A stretch of 64,000 nt of DNA, taken from the NCBI GenBank assembly GCA_031546985.1, contig JAVBJN010000071.1:62001-126000 (forward strand), given 5' to 3'. Numbering within the stretch: position 1 is the stretch's first letter; the number at the start of each line of letters is the position of its first letter. A model generated the notes under the pieces. That model saw nothing but the letters and a program-made list of their open reading frames with translations, ran no database searches and had not been told where the DNA came from. Shown here piece by piece: positions 23,181-32,674 of the stretch. The translations under genes and the position numbers were made by a program. This DNA is from JAVBJN01 sp031546985 (GTDB lineage Bacteria > Bacteroidota > Bacteroidia > Chitinophagales > Chitinophagaceae).

Positions 23181-25940
23181 TTATCTGATCTCTATTTCGC
23201 CTGGCATGCTTCCTTTGCGCCCGGCTTTGTTTAACCGGTAGCTGAAAGAAAGCATGACATAACGGCCTATGGTATTGGACCGTTGCTCCATCAGGTAATT
23301 GAGCTGGCTGGTGCGCTGTATGGCCTTGTTGCGATCCAGCAAATCGAAACCACTGAGGGTAATGGTGCCCCGCTGGTTGTGCAGCAGGTAACGCGAAACC
23401 TCGGCTTTGAGAATGGGTACCGCTACCGGCGCGGCAAAACTACGGGAGGTGTAATACGTCATATCGCCGGATACTACAACATTCCAGCCGGCGGTGGGCC
23501 GATACCCGATTTTGCCAAAGGCTTCATAATTATTGTACCGGTTATTGAGCTCGCGGTTAATGTTGTACCAGGTATTGGTCCACTCTACCCCGCCACCCAC
23601 ACGAAACTCCCAATGCTCATTATTCAGGTTACTGAAAGAGAATGACAGCTTATGCGATAAGGTATTATTTACATTATCTACCCCGTTTACCGGCGCCTGG
23701 CTGCTGCTCCAGTTTTCGTTAAGGTTTACCCCTGCCTGCACGCCCAGCTTTTTTATGGGGCGGCTGTATTGCACACCTAACCGGGCCTCGGTGCTATATG
23801 CCGTGTTAACGGCTTGTAGCTGCTGACTCAGATCGGGCCGCACGGTGCGGCTCCACCCTATTTTATCGCGGGTATAACTACCATCGGCAAATACAAAGAA
23901 TGACGACATGGTAAACTGGTCGAACAGGTTAAAGTTGGCCCCTAAACGGTGGGTATACGCTGGTTTAAGATTGGCGTTGCCACTCGTGAGCAACAAAGGA
24001 TTGCTGTAATCGGTAACAGGCAGCAACTGCAAAACATCGGGTGCCACCACGCTGGTATTGTATTGAAACGACAAGCGCTTACCCGGACCCATGCTTTTTT
24101 GCCAGGAGGCATCGGGCAGCAGGTAAGTATACAACTGCCGGTACAATTGCGACTGGTTTAATACCGGGGTTAACCATAATTGCCCGGCTTTGAGCACAAC
24201 ATGCCATTGCGTAGCCTTTGTGTTTCTTTTAAGCCCTATGCCTTCTTTAAGCTGCAATACATCGCGATAAAAAGCAGGGCTTAGCGAGTCTGTTACTTCA
24301 TGCCCGCCGGTTAGTGGCCCCTGGGTGCGCAGGTTGGTAGCCCGCTCATAGGCCCCTTCTACCTGTGGCTCGAGGTAAAATCCATTGCCCAGCTCCCGTA
24401 CTATTGAGGCATCAAGAAAGCTGCCCACCTTCACCTGCCGGTTGCGCAGGTATTGCTGGTCGGTAATCTCCTGCCCCGGCAAAAGATAATGCGCATAGTT
24501 GTGCCAGCGGCTTTCATCGTTCCGGTTGGTATACTCACCCTTTAAGCTGGCTTGCAGTACAGGCCAGCGGCCTTTCATTTTGCGTACCCAGCTGGCAGTT
24601 GCCCCCGCACCGGCCTGCGTGCCATTGCCATCGTTGCGGTTATCCAGGTAGTTTTGCAACCAATCCAGCAGCAGGGTTTGAGAATGTAGTGTGGCTTCGC
24701 TATTGCCGGAGCCCAGCTGACCATAGGTATTAATCGTAACCAGGTGTGCCGAATCGATCTGTTTGCGCCAGGATAGCGCCAGCCGGTGGCTCATATTATT
24801 GGTCAAGCTCCGGGATTCGTCCAGCTTTTCAAACTGGCCGTTGGGTGTATAGTTCTGGGTAGTGGTCAGTTGCTTCAACAACTTTTGCATGCCACTGCCC
24901 ATATAATTGACCGATAAGCGGCTGTTGCGCCCATGTTCAATAGTATAGTTTAACCCGGCAGCACCCGAGGTTACATTGCCGGTTACCGGCTGGCCCATAT
25001 CGAGCGGCATATCGCCGGTATTCATATCCAGCCGGCCACCACTGCCCAGCAATGAGCCCAGCCCGCCGTTAAAATTGATATAGTCCTGGAAGGTAAAGCC
25101 AAATTTGTTGATGTTGTTAAACATACCCAGCACCGCCAGCTGGCTTTTGGGCCGGAACTGAAACACCTTTGCCGATGCGTCAAATTTTTCCGGAATGCCC
25201 AGCCCTCCAGTGACTTCGCCAAAGTAACCGGCTTTTTTGCCGTCTTTAAGCAACAGGTTTAGGGTTTGCTCCCGCTGGCCATCGTCGATACCTGCAAACA
25301 AGCTTTCGTCAGATCTTTTTTCGAATGTCTGCACTTTATCTACCGCATCGGCAGGCAGGTTTTTGATGGCTATTTTAGGATCGTCGCCAAAGAAAGGCTT
25401 ACCATCTACCAGCACTTTGCTCACATCCTTGCCCATCGCTTTTACATTGCCATCGTTATCGACCTGCACACCCGGCAGCTTGCGCAGCAGGTCTTCTACT
25501 ACGGCATCGGGTTTTACTTTAAAAGAGCCAGCGTTGTATTCCAGCGTATCGCCTTTGATGCGCACCGGCACTTTTTCGCCGGAGATAACCACTTCGTTCA
25601 GCACATGCGCCCGTTTATTGGCCTGCATCATAATGCTCTCTAACCGGGTGGGTGCAGCAGCTCCCACTTCCACATTGCGGTATACGGTATAGTACCCCAT
25701 ATAGGCCACCTGTAGCAGAAACCGCCCTTCGCGGGCATCGGTTATTACAAACTCGCCCTGGCTGTTGCTGATGCCAAATGCAGCCAGCGTAGAGTCTTCC
25801 GGGTACAGCAGCGATACAGAAGCGCCCGCAAGCGCAGTACCCGTACTATCCGCAACACGCCCCGTAAGGCGGTAAGTACCGGCATAGCCAGCCCCTGCGC
25901 TGCCTGCCAGCAGCAACATAAAAAACACTAAACGTAGCAT
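23181..25940 (-). CDS. TonB-dependent-receptor-like outer-membrane protein
   Basis: 919 residues; signal peptide about 1-20. Residues about 24-110 are a carboxypeptidase-regulatory-like Ig domain (GRVADSTGTALAGASVSL); then a plug-like domain with VVEDLLRKLPGVQVDNDGNV, KVLVDGKPFFGDDPK and a DGKKAGYFGEVTGG linker; the rest is a large beta-barrel (OMP_b-brl_3 type) ending in LSFSYRLNKAGRKG. No clear TonB box. This group of TonB-receptor-like barrels is typical of Bacteroidota and is commonly paired with GLPGLI-family genes, as here: the GLPGLI gene ends 18 bases before this start on the same strand. Cargo unknown. Confidence 0.85.
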   Translation of the reverse strand: MLRLVFFMLLLAGSAGAGYAGTYRLTGRVADSTGTALAGASVSLLYPEDSTLAAFGISNSQGEFVITDAREGRFLLQVAYMGYYTVYRNVEVGAAAPTRLESIMMQANKRAHVLNEVVISGEKVPVRIKGDTLEYNAGSFKVKPDAVVEDLLRKLPGVQVDNDGNVKAMGKDVSKVLVDGKPFFGDDPKIAIKNLPADAVDKVQTFEKRSDESLFAGIDDGQREQTLNLLLKDGKKAGYFGEVTGGLGIPEKFDASAKVFQFRPKSQLAVLGMFNNINKFGFTFQDYINFNGGLGSLLGSGGRLDMNTGDMPLDMGQPVTGNVTSGAAGLNYTIEHGRNSRLSVNYMGSGMQKLLKQLTTTQNYTPNGQFEKLDESRSLTNNMSHRLALSWRKQIDSAHLVTINTYGQLGSGNSEATLHSQTLLLDWLQNYLDNRNDGNGTQAGAGATASWVRKMKGRWPVLQASLKGEYTNRNDESRWHNYAHYLLPGQEITDQQYLRNRQVKVGSFLDASIVRELGNGFYLEPQVEGAYERATNLRTQGPLTGGHEVTDSLSPAFYRDVLQLKEGIGLKRNTKATQWHVVLKAGQLWLTPVLNQSQLYRQLYTYLLPDASWQKSMGPGKRLSFQYNTSVVAPDVLQLLPVTDYSNPLLLTSGNANLKPAYTHRLGANFNLFDQFTMSSFFVFADGSYTRDKIGWSRTVRPDLSQQLQAVNTAYSTEARLGVQYSRPIKKLGVQAGVNLNENWSSSQAPVNGVDNVNNTLSHKLSFSFSNLNNEHWEFRVGGGVEWTNTWYNINRELNNRYNNYEAFGKIGYRPTAGWNVVVSGDMTYYTSRSFAAPVAVPILKAEVSRYLLHNQRGTITLSGFDLLDRNKAIQRTSQLNYLMEQRSNTIGRYVMLSFSYRLNKAGRKGSMPGEIEIR

Positions 25941-25958
25941 AGGTATGGATTTGTGTAA

Positions 25959-26711
25959 TTATTTAGGGCCAGCGTTTATCATAATTGTCGTTTTGCCATC
26001 TCCGCCACCATATTGTTTCAACATTTCTTCTTCTTTCACCTTCACCATTTTATCAAATTCAGCTTCGGTAAGTTTCTTTCCTTTGCCGGGCGCTTTAATT
26101 TGCGCGGTAGCATTGGCCGGTGTTATGGCAGTAGCCTTAAAATTAAGCATGGACCCCATAGACAATTCGAGAATAGCGCCCGGTAAGCCGCTTACGCCTT
26201 CGGGACCTATGCTTACCGGCACAGAAGGGGTATACCAGGCCACCAATGTGTCTTTATCCTTTACCGCTACGGCTTCCAGGCAAGGCAGGTTGAGCAGCTT
26301 TTTTTGCCTGCCGGTAAATTTCCATTTGGGTGCATCTGCAGGTTTGTTGATGAGGAACATGCGGCCCATAAATTCCTTTTGTTCGGTTATGGTTTTAGTG
26401 TTGAGGTCGGTATACACTTTATCATCCGGGGTATGCTGCTCTATACGAATGCCTACATTGTCCTGGGCATACTCATTCACATTAGAAGCTTTGCCCGGAA
26501 GGTATTGGTACAAAGCCGCCGTGGGTATGAAATACAATACTTTCTTAAACTTCTGTTCTTTAGGTAGCATAGCGGCGAGCCCTTCGGGCAATCCTTCTGC
26601 ACCTTTTAAGTCGATAGAAATGGTTTGCTCGTAGGTAATGGTTCCGGTGGTTTGCTGGGCCAGCAATGGCTTGGATGCCAGCAGTACAAGCAGGAATGGC
26701 AAGGCTTTCAT
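25959..26711 (-). CDS. GLPGLI-family secreted protein
   Basis: 250 residues; signal peptide about 1-18 (ends LAQQ). Contains the family signature as VSGLPGAILEL (GLPG-[LA]-I) around residue 180, the upstream TLVAWYTPSVPVSIGPEG block and a Lys/Met-rich end. Family members are periplasmic or outer-membrane-associated; function is unknown, but they are usually encoded with a TonB-like receptor, as found directly downstream. First gene of the two-gene minus-strand operon. The two-component pair on the plus strand starts 142 bases away and may control it (inference). Confidence 0.88.
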   Translation of the reverse strand: MKALPFLLVLLASKPLLAQQTTGTITYEQTISIDLKGAEGLPEGLAAMLPKEQKFKKVLYFIPTAALYQYLPGKASNVNEYAQDNVGIRIEQHTPDDKVYTDLNTKTITEQKEFMGRMFLINKPADAPKWKFTGRQKKLLNLPCLEAVAVKDKDTLVAWYTPSVPVSIGPEGVSGLPGAILELSMGSMLNFKATAITPANATAQIKAPGKGKKLTEAEFDKMVKVKEEEMLKQYGGGDGKTTIMINAGPK

Positions 26712-26852
26712 ATTGCATTAGATTTTGTAGCAACAAAGCTACCGGACTGCTTGCCGGAATTGGGTTAACAAACACCCAATTAAGGTTAAATAACGTTAAT
26801 GAAAACGCGGCAGACCAACCGCATTCCGTTCCTTTGTGTACATTTAATTGAC

Positions 26853-28328
26853 ATGGCTACCTATCCTAAAAAACAAGCCCGGCGGCTGCGTATTATAACC
26901 TGGCTGATGCTGGCCAGCCAACTGATGCTTCTGCTGTTTGTAGGAGAATGGAACCGAGTGCAGTACAAGGAGGAGAAACGCAGGCTGCTGCAGGATGTAA
27001 CAACGGTTTTTAACACCGTAGAAACCCGGTTAACCGATAGCCTGCTTAATTTTACGGTGGCCAATGTATTGCAAACCACAGAAAATGCCCCGGACAGTAC
27101 ACACATTAATATTCATTTTGGGCACTCAATTCCGGGCGATAGTTTACAACCCCACGACTCTGTAATACAGTTTTCAGCTACACCCGAGCAGCCTTTATCC
27201 TTTATGCCCGGCAGGCAAAAAGGCATTGTTATTAACCAGATGAATGTAAATGGCAAAGCCACTACGCAGCAACTGCCCGAGGGCATTAAAAAAATACTGC
27301 GCTACGCGTTTATACAGGTGGCGGGCGAGTCTGATATGATTGTACGCTCCATCGTTTCAGACACCATACTAAAAACGGTATTTACCCAGGATCTCCATCA
27401 AAAATGGCCGGGCCTTCGTGTAACATGGAACAATGATATTCCTGGCGATTATGCCTTTACCTTCCGGCAAAAAAACAATACCAATGCAGTGGGCATAGCG
27501 GTTACCGGCAAGGGCACCTACCTGTTTCAAAATATGCTGCCCCAGCTGCTCTTTTCAGTAATACTGCTGTTGCTCACAGGGTTGGCATTTTGGCTGGCAT
27601 ACCAAACCCTGCGCAGGCAGGCCATATTTGGCGCGCAAAAAGACAGTTTTATCGACAACATATCGCACGAGCTTAAAACACCAGTAGCTACCACCAAAGT
27701 AGCACTGGAAGCCCTGAGCGCATACCAGGGTATAGATGACCCTGTGCGCTCGCGCAAATACCTGCAAATGGCCACCTGGGAGATAAACCGGCTCGAAACC
27801 ATTATAGAGCGGGTAATGCAAACCCTGCAAACAGAAACCGGGGCTGTGCAACTCCACAAAGAACCTGTAAACCTGTACCTGCTTGTAAATGAAATTACAG
27901 ACATGCTGCAACCCGTGCTCACCGCAGGAGATGTAACAACAGTATGGGAGCGGGCCGATATGGACCTGACCGTACCAGCAGATAAGGCCCACCTGCTCAA
28001 CACCATTTACAACCTGGTAGACAACGCAGCCAAATACGGTGGCCATCACATTACTTTTAACCTGCAAGCAACCAATGGTAAAGCGCTGCTTTCTATAACC
28101 GACAATGGGCCGGGCATTGATGCGGAATACCGCGAAAAGGTTTTTGAAAAATTCTTCCGCATTCCGCAGGGCAATACGCATACCGTTAAAGGGCACGGAC
28201 TGGGGCTGAGCTACGCCCGTTATATTGTGGAAGCGCATGGCGGCACTATGCTGCTCGATGGTGCAACTGCAAAGGGTACTTCTTTTATTATTTCACTACC
28301 CATAACCGATCCTGTATATGCACGCTAA
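26853..28328 (+). CDS. Sensor histidine kinase (HisKA type)
   Basis: 491 residues from the ATG at 26853 (MATYPKKQARRL); the frame also opens at 26799. Two membrane segments (about 14-31 and 228-250) flank a periplasmic sensor domain of about 190 residues with no recognised fold. HisKA box SFIDNISHELKTPVATTK, then HATPase_c: NLVDNAAKYGG, TDNGPGIDAEY, FEKFFRIPQ, GHGLGLSYARYIVEAHGG. Overlaps the response regulator gene by 11 bases. Likely the cognate sensor. The divergent GLPGLI/TonB-like operon is a plausible target, by proximity only. Confidence 0.92.
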   Translation: MATYPKKQARRLRIITWLMLASQLMLLLFVGEWNRVQYKEEKRRLLQDVTTVFNTVETRLTDSLLNFTVANVLQTTENAPDSTHINIHFGHSIPGDSLQPHDSVIQFSATPEQPLSFMPGRQKGIVINQMNVNGKATTQQLPEGIKKILRYAFIQVAGESDMIVRSIVSDTILKTVFTQDLHQKWPGLRVTWNNDIPGDYAFTFRQKNNTNAVGIAVTGKGTYLFQNMLPQLLFSVILLLLTGLAFWLAYQTLRRQAIFGAQKDSFIDNISHELKTPVATTKVALEALSAYQGIDDPVRSRKYLQMATWEINRLETIIERVMQTLQTETGAVQLHKEPVNLYLLVNEITDMLQPVLTAGDVTTVWERADMDLTVPADKAHLLNTIYNLVDNAAKYGGHHITFNLQATNGKALLSITDNGPGIDAEYREKVFEKFFRIPQGNTHTVKGHGLGLSYARYIVEAHGGTMLLDGATAKGTSFIISLPITDPVYAR

Positions 28329-29019
28329 GGTTTTATATGTAGAGGACGAAGCGCACCTGGCCAGCATTGTAACCGAAACCATGATGCTCAAGGGTTACGA
28401 AGTGCTGCACCTGCAGGAAGGCGTAAAAATACTCGACAGTATTGCATCTTTTAAGCCCGATGTATGTGTATTGGATGTAATGCTGCCTTATGTAGATGGT
28501 TTTAGCCTGGGTAGCACCATCCGTAAAATGTACCCTAAGCTGCCGGTTATCTTTCTCACAGCCAAAAGCCAGACCAACGATGTGCTGGAAGGCTTTGCCG
28601 CAGGGGGCACCGATTATATGAAAAAACCTTTTAGTATGGAAGAGTTGATGGCCAGGATAGACAACCAGGTTAAGCTTAGCCGTGCTTTACAACCCGCGGT
28701 TATGCCTCCGGAAAAGCAACAGGAATTTGCCCTGGGCGCTTTCATATACAATCCCGACCGGCTGGAGCTGCGGGGGCGTGGCGAGGTTTTTAAACTATCG
28801 AACCGGGAAGCCGAGGTCATGAACATTTTCTGCACCCGGCAAAACGAAACCATAGACCGGCGGGTACTCATGCACCAGGTTTGGGGCGATGACTCTTATT
28901 TCATTAGCCGCAATCTTGATGTGTACATCCGCCGCCTGAGAGATTATTTTGCCACCGGGTATGGGGTAGAGATTATTACCCTAAAAGGAAAGGGCTACCA
29001 TTTTAGCGTGCACCGCTAA
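28318..29019 (+). CDS. OmpR-family response regulator
   Basis: 233 residues. Receiver: acidic patch YVEDEAH, phospho-Asp in VCVLDVMLPYVDG, Thr in VIFLTAKSQ, Lys in DYMKKPFS. C-terminal winged helix (about 135-232): FKLSNREAEVMNIFC, VWGDDSYFISRNLDVYIRRLRDYF and LKGKGYHF. Cytoplasmic DNA-binding partner of the kinase it overlaps. Confidence 0.94.
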   Translation: MHAKVLYVEDEAHLASIVTETMMLKGYEVLHLQEGVKILDSIASFKPDVCVLDVMLPYVDGFSLGSTIRKMYPKLPVIFLTAKSQTNDVLEGFAAGGTDYMKKPFSMEELMARIDNQVKLSRALQPAVMPPEKQQEFALGAFIYNPDRLELRGRGEVFKLSNREAEVMNIFCTRQNETIDRRVLMHQVWGDDSYFISRNLDVYIRRLRDYFATGYGVEIITLKGKGYHFSVHR

Positions 29020-29024
29020 TAAAA

Positions 29025-29051
29025 AACGGCCGCCCGTAAGGAGCAGCCGTT
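29025..29051. terminator. Convergent terminator
   Basis: 9-bp stem with one G-T pair and a 9-base loop, between the convergent regulator and membrane-protein genes; T run follows on the minus strand. Confidence 0.65.
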
Positions 29052-29074
29052 GAAAAATGTATTGATGTAAGGAT

Positions 29075-29539
29075 CTAGAACCAGCCTCTGCCAGCGCCAA
29101 CCTCACGGAAAGGCCATGGAATAGACAGGAACATAATGATCATAGCTACCAGGAAGAAGATAAACGTCTTCTTGTGTTTAGCTGCATCAGGAATATCTTT
29201 TTTGGCTTGTGCTTTACCAATGTGCACCAGTGCAATAGCAATCACCATCATAATGAGGTGCTCCATGGCATAGAAACGGGACACACTGTTTTTCATCACT
29301 TCGCCCATACCCATGTTCTGGATATTTTTAATACCCCATGGACCTACTACATACAACACCAGGCCTATCAGCAGCTGAATGTCGCAGAAGATCATAAAAA
29401 ATAAGCCGGCCTTTTTGTCGGTGGCTGTAAAGGGCGTGCCTTTTTGCATACCGCCAAAGGCCCGGATGATACTCCAGATACCGGCCAGTACCACCAGCCA
29501 GCGGAGAAAACTGTGTAAGTGTAATAGTCCTGTTTGCAT
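29075..29539 (-). CDS. Small four-helix membrane protein
   Basis: 154 residues with four hydrophobic segments (about 8-28, 45-67, 88-110 and 124-143). Conserved-looking His residues near the start (LLHLHSFLRW) and in helix 3 (AMEHLIMMV) could ligate haem or a metal, as in small cytochrome b-like membrane proteins. Ends in an aromatic Arg/Gly tail. No certain family. Single gene, convergent with the OmpR-type regulator and divergent from the LexA-like gene. Confidence 0.75.
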   Translation of the reverse strand: MQTGLLHLHSFLRWLVVLAGIWSIIRAFGGMQKGTPFTATDKKAGLFFMIFCDIQLLIGLVLYVVGPWGIKNIQNMGMGEVMKNSVSRFYAMEHLIMMVIAIALVHIGKAQAKKDIPDAAKHKKTFIFFLVAMIIMFLSIPWPFREVGAGRGWF

Positions 29540-29579
29540 AAGCGTCTAATAATTAATGCCGAACGAAGGTAATTCAGTT

Positions 29580-29609
29580 TTGTTCATTTCAAAAATATTA
29601 CTAAATTTG
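29580..29609 (+). promoter_or_regulatory. Promoter of the LexA-like gene
   Basis: TTG at 29580-29582, 19 bases, TAAATTTG at 29602-29609: full match to the Bacteroidota consensus; start codon 25 bases further at 29635. Confidence 0.85.
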
Positions 29610-29624
29610 TTAGCAATGACAAAT
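29605..29624. promoter_or_regulatory. Candidate operator over the promoter of the LexA-like gene
   Basis: Inverted repeat ATTTGTTA-GCAA-TGACAAAT (one mismatch between half-sites) that overlaps the -7 element and the expected transcription start. Its place suggests binding by the encoded HTH/S24 protein and autorepression. Inference from position; no other copy was searched for. Confidence 0.55.
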
Positions 29625-29634
29625 ATATTAGTCT

Positions 29635-30390
29635 ATGTCCACCATTTGTAACAACCTCAAACACCTGCGCAAGCAGTCGGGATTAACACAGGAAGAGTTT
29701 GCCGAGATCTTAGGCATCAAGCGTTCGCTGCTGGGTGCGTATGAAGAAAAGCGGGCTACGCCTAAAACAGAACTGCTCGCTTTTGTGGCTGATAAGTTTA
29801 ACCTGACCCTCGATGATTTGATTTTGCGCGATCTGGGCGAAGAGCGTACCGCTGCCTCCTCCTTTCTGGAGCAACGCCGCATGAAAAAAATGGAAGCGGT
29901 AGATAACCGCATCGTATTTGTACCCATGAAAGCGGCCGCGGGTTATATTTCGGGCTTTGCCGACCAGGAATTTATCTCGGAGCTTAACACCTTTACCCTG
30001 CCTATGATTACCGGCAACGGTTTTCGTGCTTTCGAAATCGAGGGCGATTCCATGCTGCCGGTAGAGTCGGGTTCCATTATTGTATGCAACCAGGAGAACT
30101 CACTCGATTACGTAAAAGAAGGGCTGCCTTATGTAGTGGTGGGCAAAGATGGTATTGTGTACAAACGCATTCAAAAACTGCCCCAGGAAAGAAATAAAGT
30201 ACTGCTGGTATCGGATAACCCGATGTACCAACCCTACCCCATTAACAAAAAAGATATTGTGGAACTGTGGATGGGAAAATACGTGATTAATCCTGTGCGC
30301 AACAGCATAGGTTCGTTCAACGCGCTTAATAATGTAGTAGAAGAATTAAAAAAACAGGTAGATACTTTAAGTAAGCAAATAGGCCATTAA
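29635..30390 (+). CDS. LexA-like transcriptional repressor (XRE HTH + S24 peptidase-like)
   Basis: 251 residues. N-terminal XRE-type HTH (about 5-60: LKHLRKQSGLTQEEFAEILG, KRSLLGAYEEKR). C-terminal S24 domain (about 125-215) with the Ser motif FEIEGDSMLPVESGS and a Lys in GIVYKRIQK. This is the domain set of SOS/phage-type repressors that can self-cleave; the usual Ala-Gly cleavage bond is not evident (AAAGYISG lies in the linker), so cleavage is uncertain. Ends in a Leu/Lys coiled tail (VVEELKKQVDTLSKQI) that may help it multimerise. Likely represses itself through the inverted repeat at 29605-29624. Other targets unknown. Confidence 0.85.
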   Translation: MSTICNNLKHLRKQSGLTQEEFAEILGIKRSLLGAYEEKRATPKTELLAFVADKFNLTLDDLILRDLGEERTAASSFLEQRRMKKMEAVDNRIVFVPMKAAAGYISGFADQEFISELNTFTLPMITGNGFRAFEIEGDSMLPVESGSIIVCNQENSLDYVKEGLPYVVVGKDGIVYKRIQKLPQERNKVLLVSDNPMYQPYPINKKDIVELWMGKYVINPVRNSIGSFNALNNVVEELKKQVDTLSKQIGH

Positions 30391-30433
30391 AGCCAGTATT
30401 AACGGCACTTTCAGCCAGGTGCCTAACCTAAGG

Positions 30434-30482
30434 AAATGTCAATGCCCACATATTTTTCGAAAAGGGCGTTGACATTTTTTTT
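30434..30482 (+). terminator. Terminator of the LexA-like gene
   Basis: 14-bp stem with one G-T pair (30434-30447 with 30464-30477), 16-base loop, then T run. Confidence 0.85.
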
Positions 30483-30506
30483 ATTTTGAAAGCTTTTTCC
30501 GACACG

Positions 30507-32180
30507 ATGATGATGAGAAAACGATTGCCTGGAATACTTTTTGGGCTGGGCATACTTATTTGTTTACTGCAGATTTTTGTTCCTGATTATTTTGTGACCG
30601 GCGATGGGCCTGTGCATGTGTACAATTCGAAAATCCTTTCTGATCTGTGGCAGGATCGGGATACTTCTTTCTGGCTCAAATATTACACGCCTAATACACA
30701 GATGTCTCCTAACTGGAGTACACATATTGTGCTGGCTTTTCTCATGCGTTTCTTTTCCGGTGCCATGGCCGAAAAAATATTTCTGGCTGCTTATGCGGTA
30801 GTGTTTACCACAGGATTTGCTTTTTTATGTAAAAAACTAAACCCGGCATCCGGCAAATACTTTCCGTTGGTCGGATTCCTGTTTGTATTTACCCATCCTC
30901 TGATAAAAGGCTTTTTCAATTTTTCGATGAGCATAGCCATCGGAGTGTGGGTCATCTGGAGCTTTCTTACACTACTCGAAAAGCGAAGCTGGCCCAACAT
31001 CCTTCTTTTCGCTTTCCTTTCGGTGCTTTGTTTTTTAACACATGGCATGGGCTGGCTATATGCAACAATGTTATGCGGCATTATCTTACTGTTCCAGGCT
31101 TTCAGGGCCGAAAACCGCAATAGGAATCTATTAATTATTACCATTATTTTCCTTTTGGTTAACCTACCGCTGGTGTCCTCACTATACCGTTTTATGGCCA
31201 GTGCAGATGGTTTGGGCATACAGCTGTCTTTCGATCCGGAGCGTCTTGAAACACTGCCCTACCTCGAGACACTGATCAACAGAAGCAGCCGCGAAGATTT
31301 CTGGGTAGCTTTTGCAGGCATCATATTACTCCTTGCAACCATCCCGGCCCTTTTCAGAGCAGGTAAAAAACTACCATACCGATACCTGGCATTAGTGGTT
31401 ACATTACTAGTATTCTTAGCCATATTCCTTTTCTTTCCCAACTGGTTCAACCAGGGAGGGCTGTTTACCATGCGCGCGCAATTGCTGTTTTTCATATGCT
31501 GTGCAATGCTGATCTGCGCTTCGGGCTTAAAGAAGAGCCTTAAAAATGGTATAGGTCTTACGTTATTTTCGGTGTACCTGATTTTAAGCAGCTTCCGCTC
31601 AAGCGGTATTATGGCTGCCAGCGATGGCGTAGCAGACTGGCTCTCGGCCAGTGATCACATTCCTGCTTACAGCATAGTACTTCCATTAAGTTTCAACCAT
31701 AATGGGCAAACCTCCAATGGCCTTCAAATTACCGACCGCAATTGGTTATTTATGCACGCATCCGAATACATGGGCGCTCAAAAACCGCTTATTATGCTGG
31801 ACAACTATGAAGCGAATACGAGCTATTTTCCTTTAAAATGGGTTCCGGACATTAATCCATTCGCCCATTTAAGCGCGCATGAAACGATCGAAGGCCAACC
31901 ACCCTTTGCCGCCATTGAGGCATACCGTGATCTTCACAACACCACCATCGACTATATTGCCCTTTGGTGTTACGACGCTACCTTCCTCAACCAAGGGCAT
32001 ACCCGCGAGCTCATGGACCAGGTGCACCGCAACTACAACCTTATTTACACTTCACCATCAAAGCGCACATTGCTCTACGAGAAGAAACCCATTATTGTAC
32101 AGCAGCCGCTACCAATACCAAATACAACACCGGGCAAAATCATTTCAGACGAAACGCTAAAACTCCTCAATGGAGAATAG
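30507..32180 (+). CDS. Polytopic membrane protein, possible GT-C-type glycosyltransferase
   Basis: About 557 residues from the first of three ATG codons at 30507 (the frame opens at a TTG at 30486 that sits at the edge of the preceding terminator). At least nine hydrophobic segments in the first 380 residues and a soluble C-terminal domain (about 400-557). The loop after the first helix has GDGPVHVYNSKIL, an acidic-His-Tyr pattern as in the first outer loop of GT-C glycosyltransferases (ArnT/PMT type), which use lipid-linked sugars. The assignment is a guess from topology. Single gene; followed by a 500-base repeat cluster. Confidence 0.6.
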   Translation: MMMRKRLPGILFGLGILICLLQIFVPDYFVTGDGPVHVYNSKILSDLWQDRDTSFWLKYYTPNTQMSPNWSTHIVLAFLMRFFSGAMAEKIFLAAYAVVFTTGFAFLCKKLNPASGKYFPLVGFLFVFTHPLIKGFFNFSMSIAIGVWVIWSFLTLLEKRSWPNILLFAFLSVLCFLTHGMGWLYATMLCGIILLFQAFRAENRNRNLLIITIIFLLVNLPLVSSLYRFMASADGLGIQLSFDPERLETLPYLETLINRSSREDFWVAFAGIILLLATIPALFRAGKKLPYRYLALVVTLLVFLAIFLFFPNWFNQGGLFTMRAQLLFFICCAMLICASGLKKSLKNGIGLTLFSVYLILSSFRSSGIMAASDGVADWLSASDHIPAYSIVLPLSFNHNGQTSNGLQITDRNWLFMHASEYMGAQKPLIMLDNYEANTSYFPLKWVPDINPFAHLSAHETIEGQPPFAAIEAYRDLHNTTIDYIALWCYDATFLNQGHTRELMDQVHRNYNLIYTSPSKRTLLYEKKPIIVQQPLPIPNTTPGKIISDETLKLLNGE

Positions 32181-32674
32181 GAGTAATGTGCTAATGAGGA
32201 AATGGAGGAAGGACTTATGGGGGAATGCACTAATGGAGAAATATGTAAATGTGCCAATGGATAATGGCAAAATGAAACGAGGGCTATATGAGCGTAGCGA
32301 ATCTCCGCTGTGTCGCCGTACCGCTGTGAGCCATTTTTGACGTGAATAGTGAATGGGGAATAGTGAAGAGGGGACTCCTTGCGCCTTTGTTCGTGCTCCC
32401 CGCGTCCTTGCGTGAAGCCCACTCTCATTTGCCGTGCCGCCGTGAGCCATTTTTGACGTGGATGGTGAATAGTGAACTCATTGCGTCATTACATGCAACT
32501 TATTGGAATCCCCGCTGTGTCGCCGTGTCGCTGCGCTGCCGTGAGAAGTGAAAAGTCAATAGTGAGATATGAATAGTGAACAAGAGCTTCTTTGCGCCTT
32601 TACGTGAAACCTTATCGCATTCGCTGCGTCGTTGCGCCGCTGTGAGTAATTATTATCAGTATTACTGCCAATGG
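32181..32674. repeat. Cluster of degenerate intergenic repeats
   Basis: 500 bases without genes, made of short recurring units: GTGAGCCATTTTTGACGTG occurs exactly at 32326-32344 and 32442-32460; variants of GAATAGTGAA, TGCGCCTTT-(A/G)CGTGAA and CGCTG(C/T)GTCG recur five or more times. Low-complexity units of this kind are widespread between genes in Bacteroidota. Open frames in it are spurious. Confidence 0.75.
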
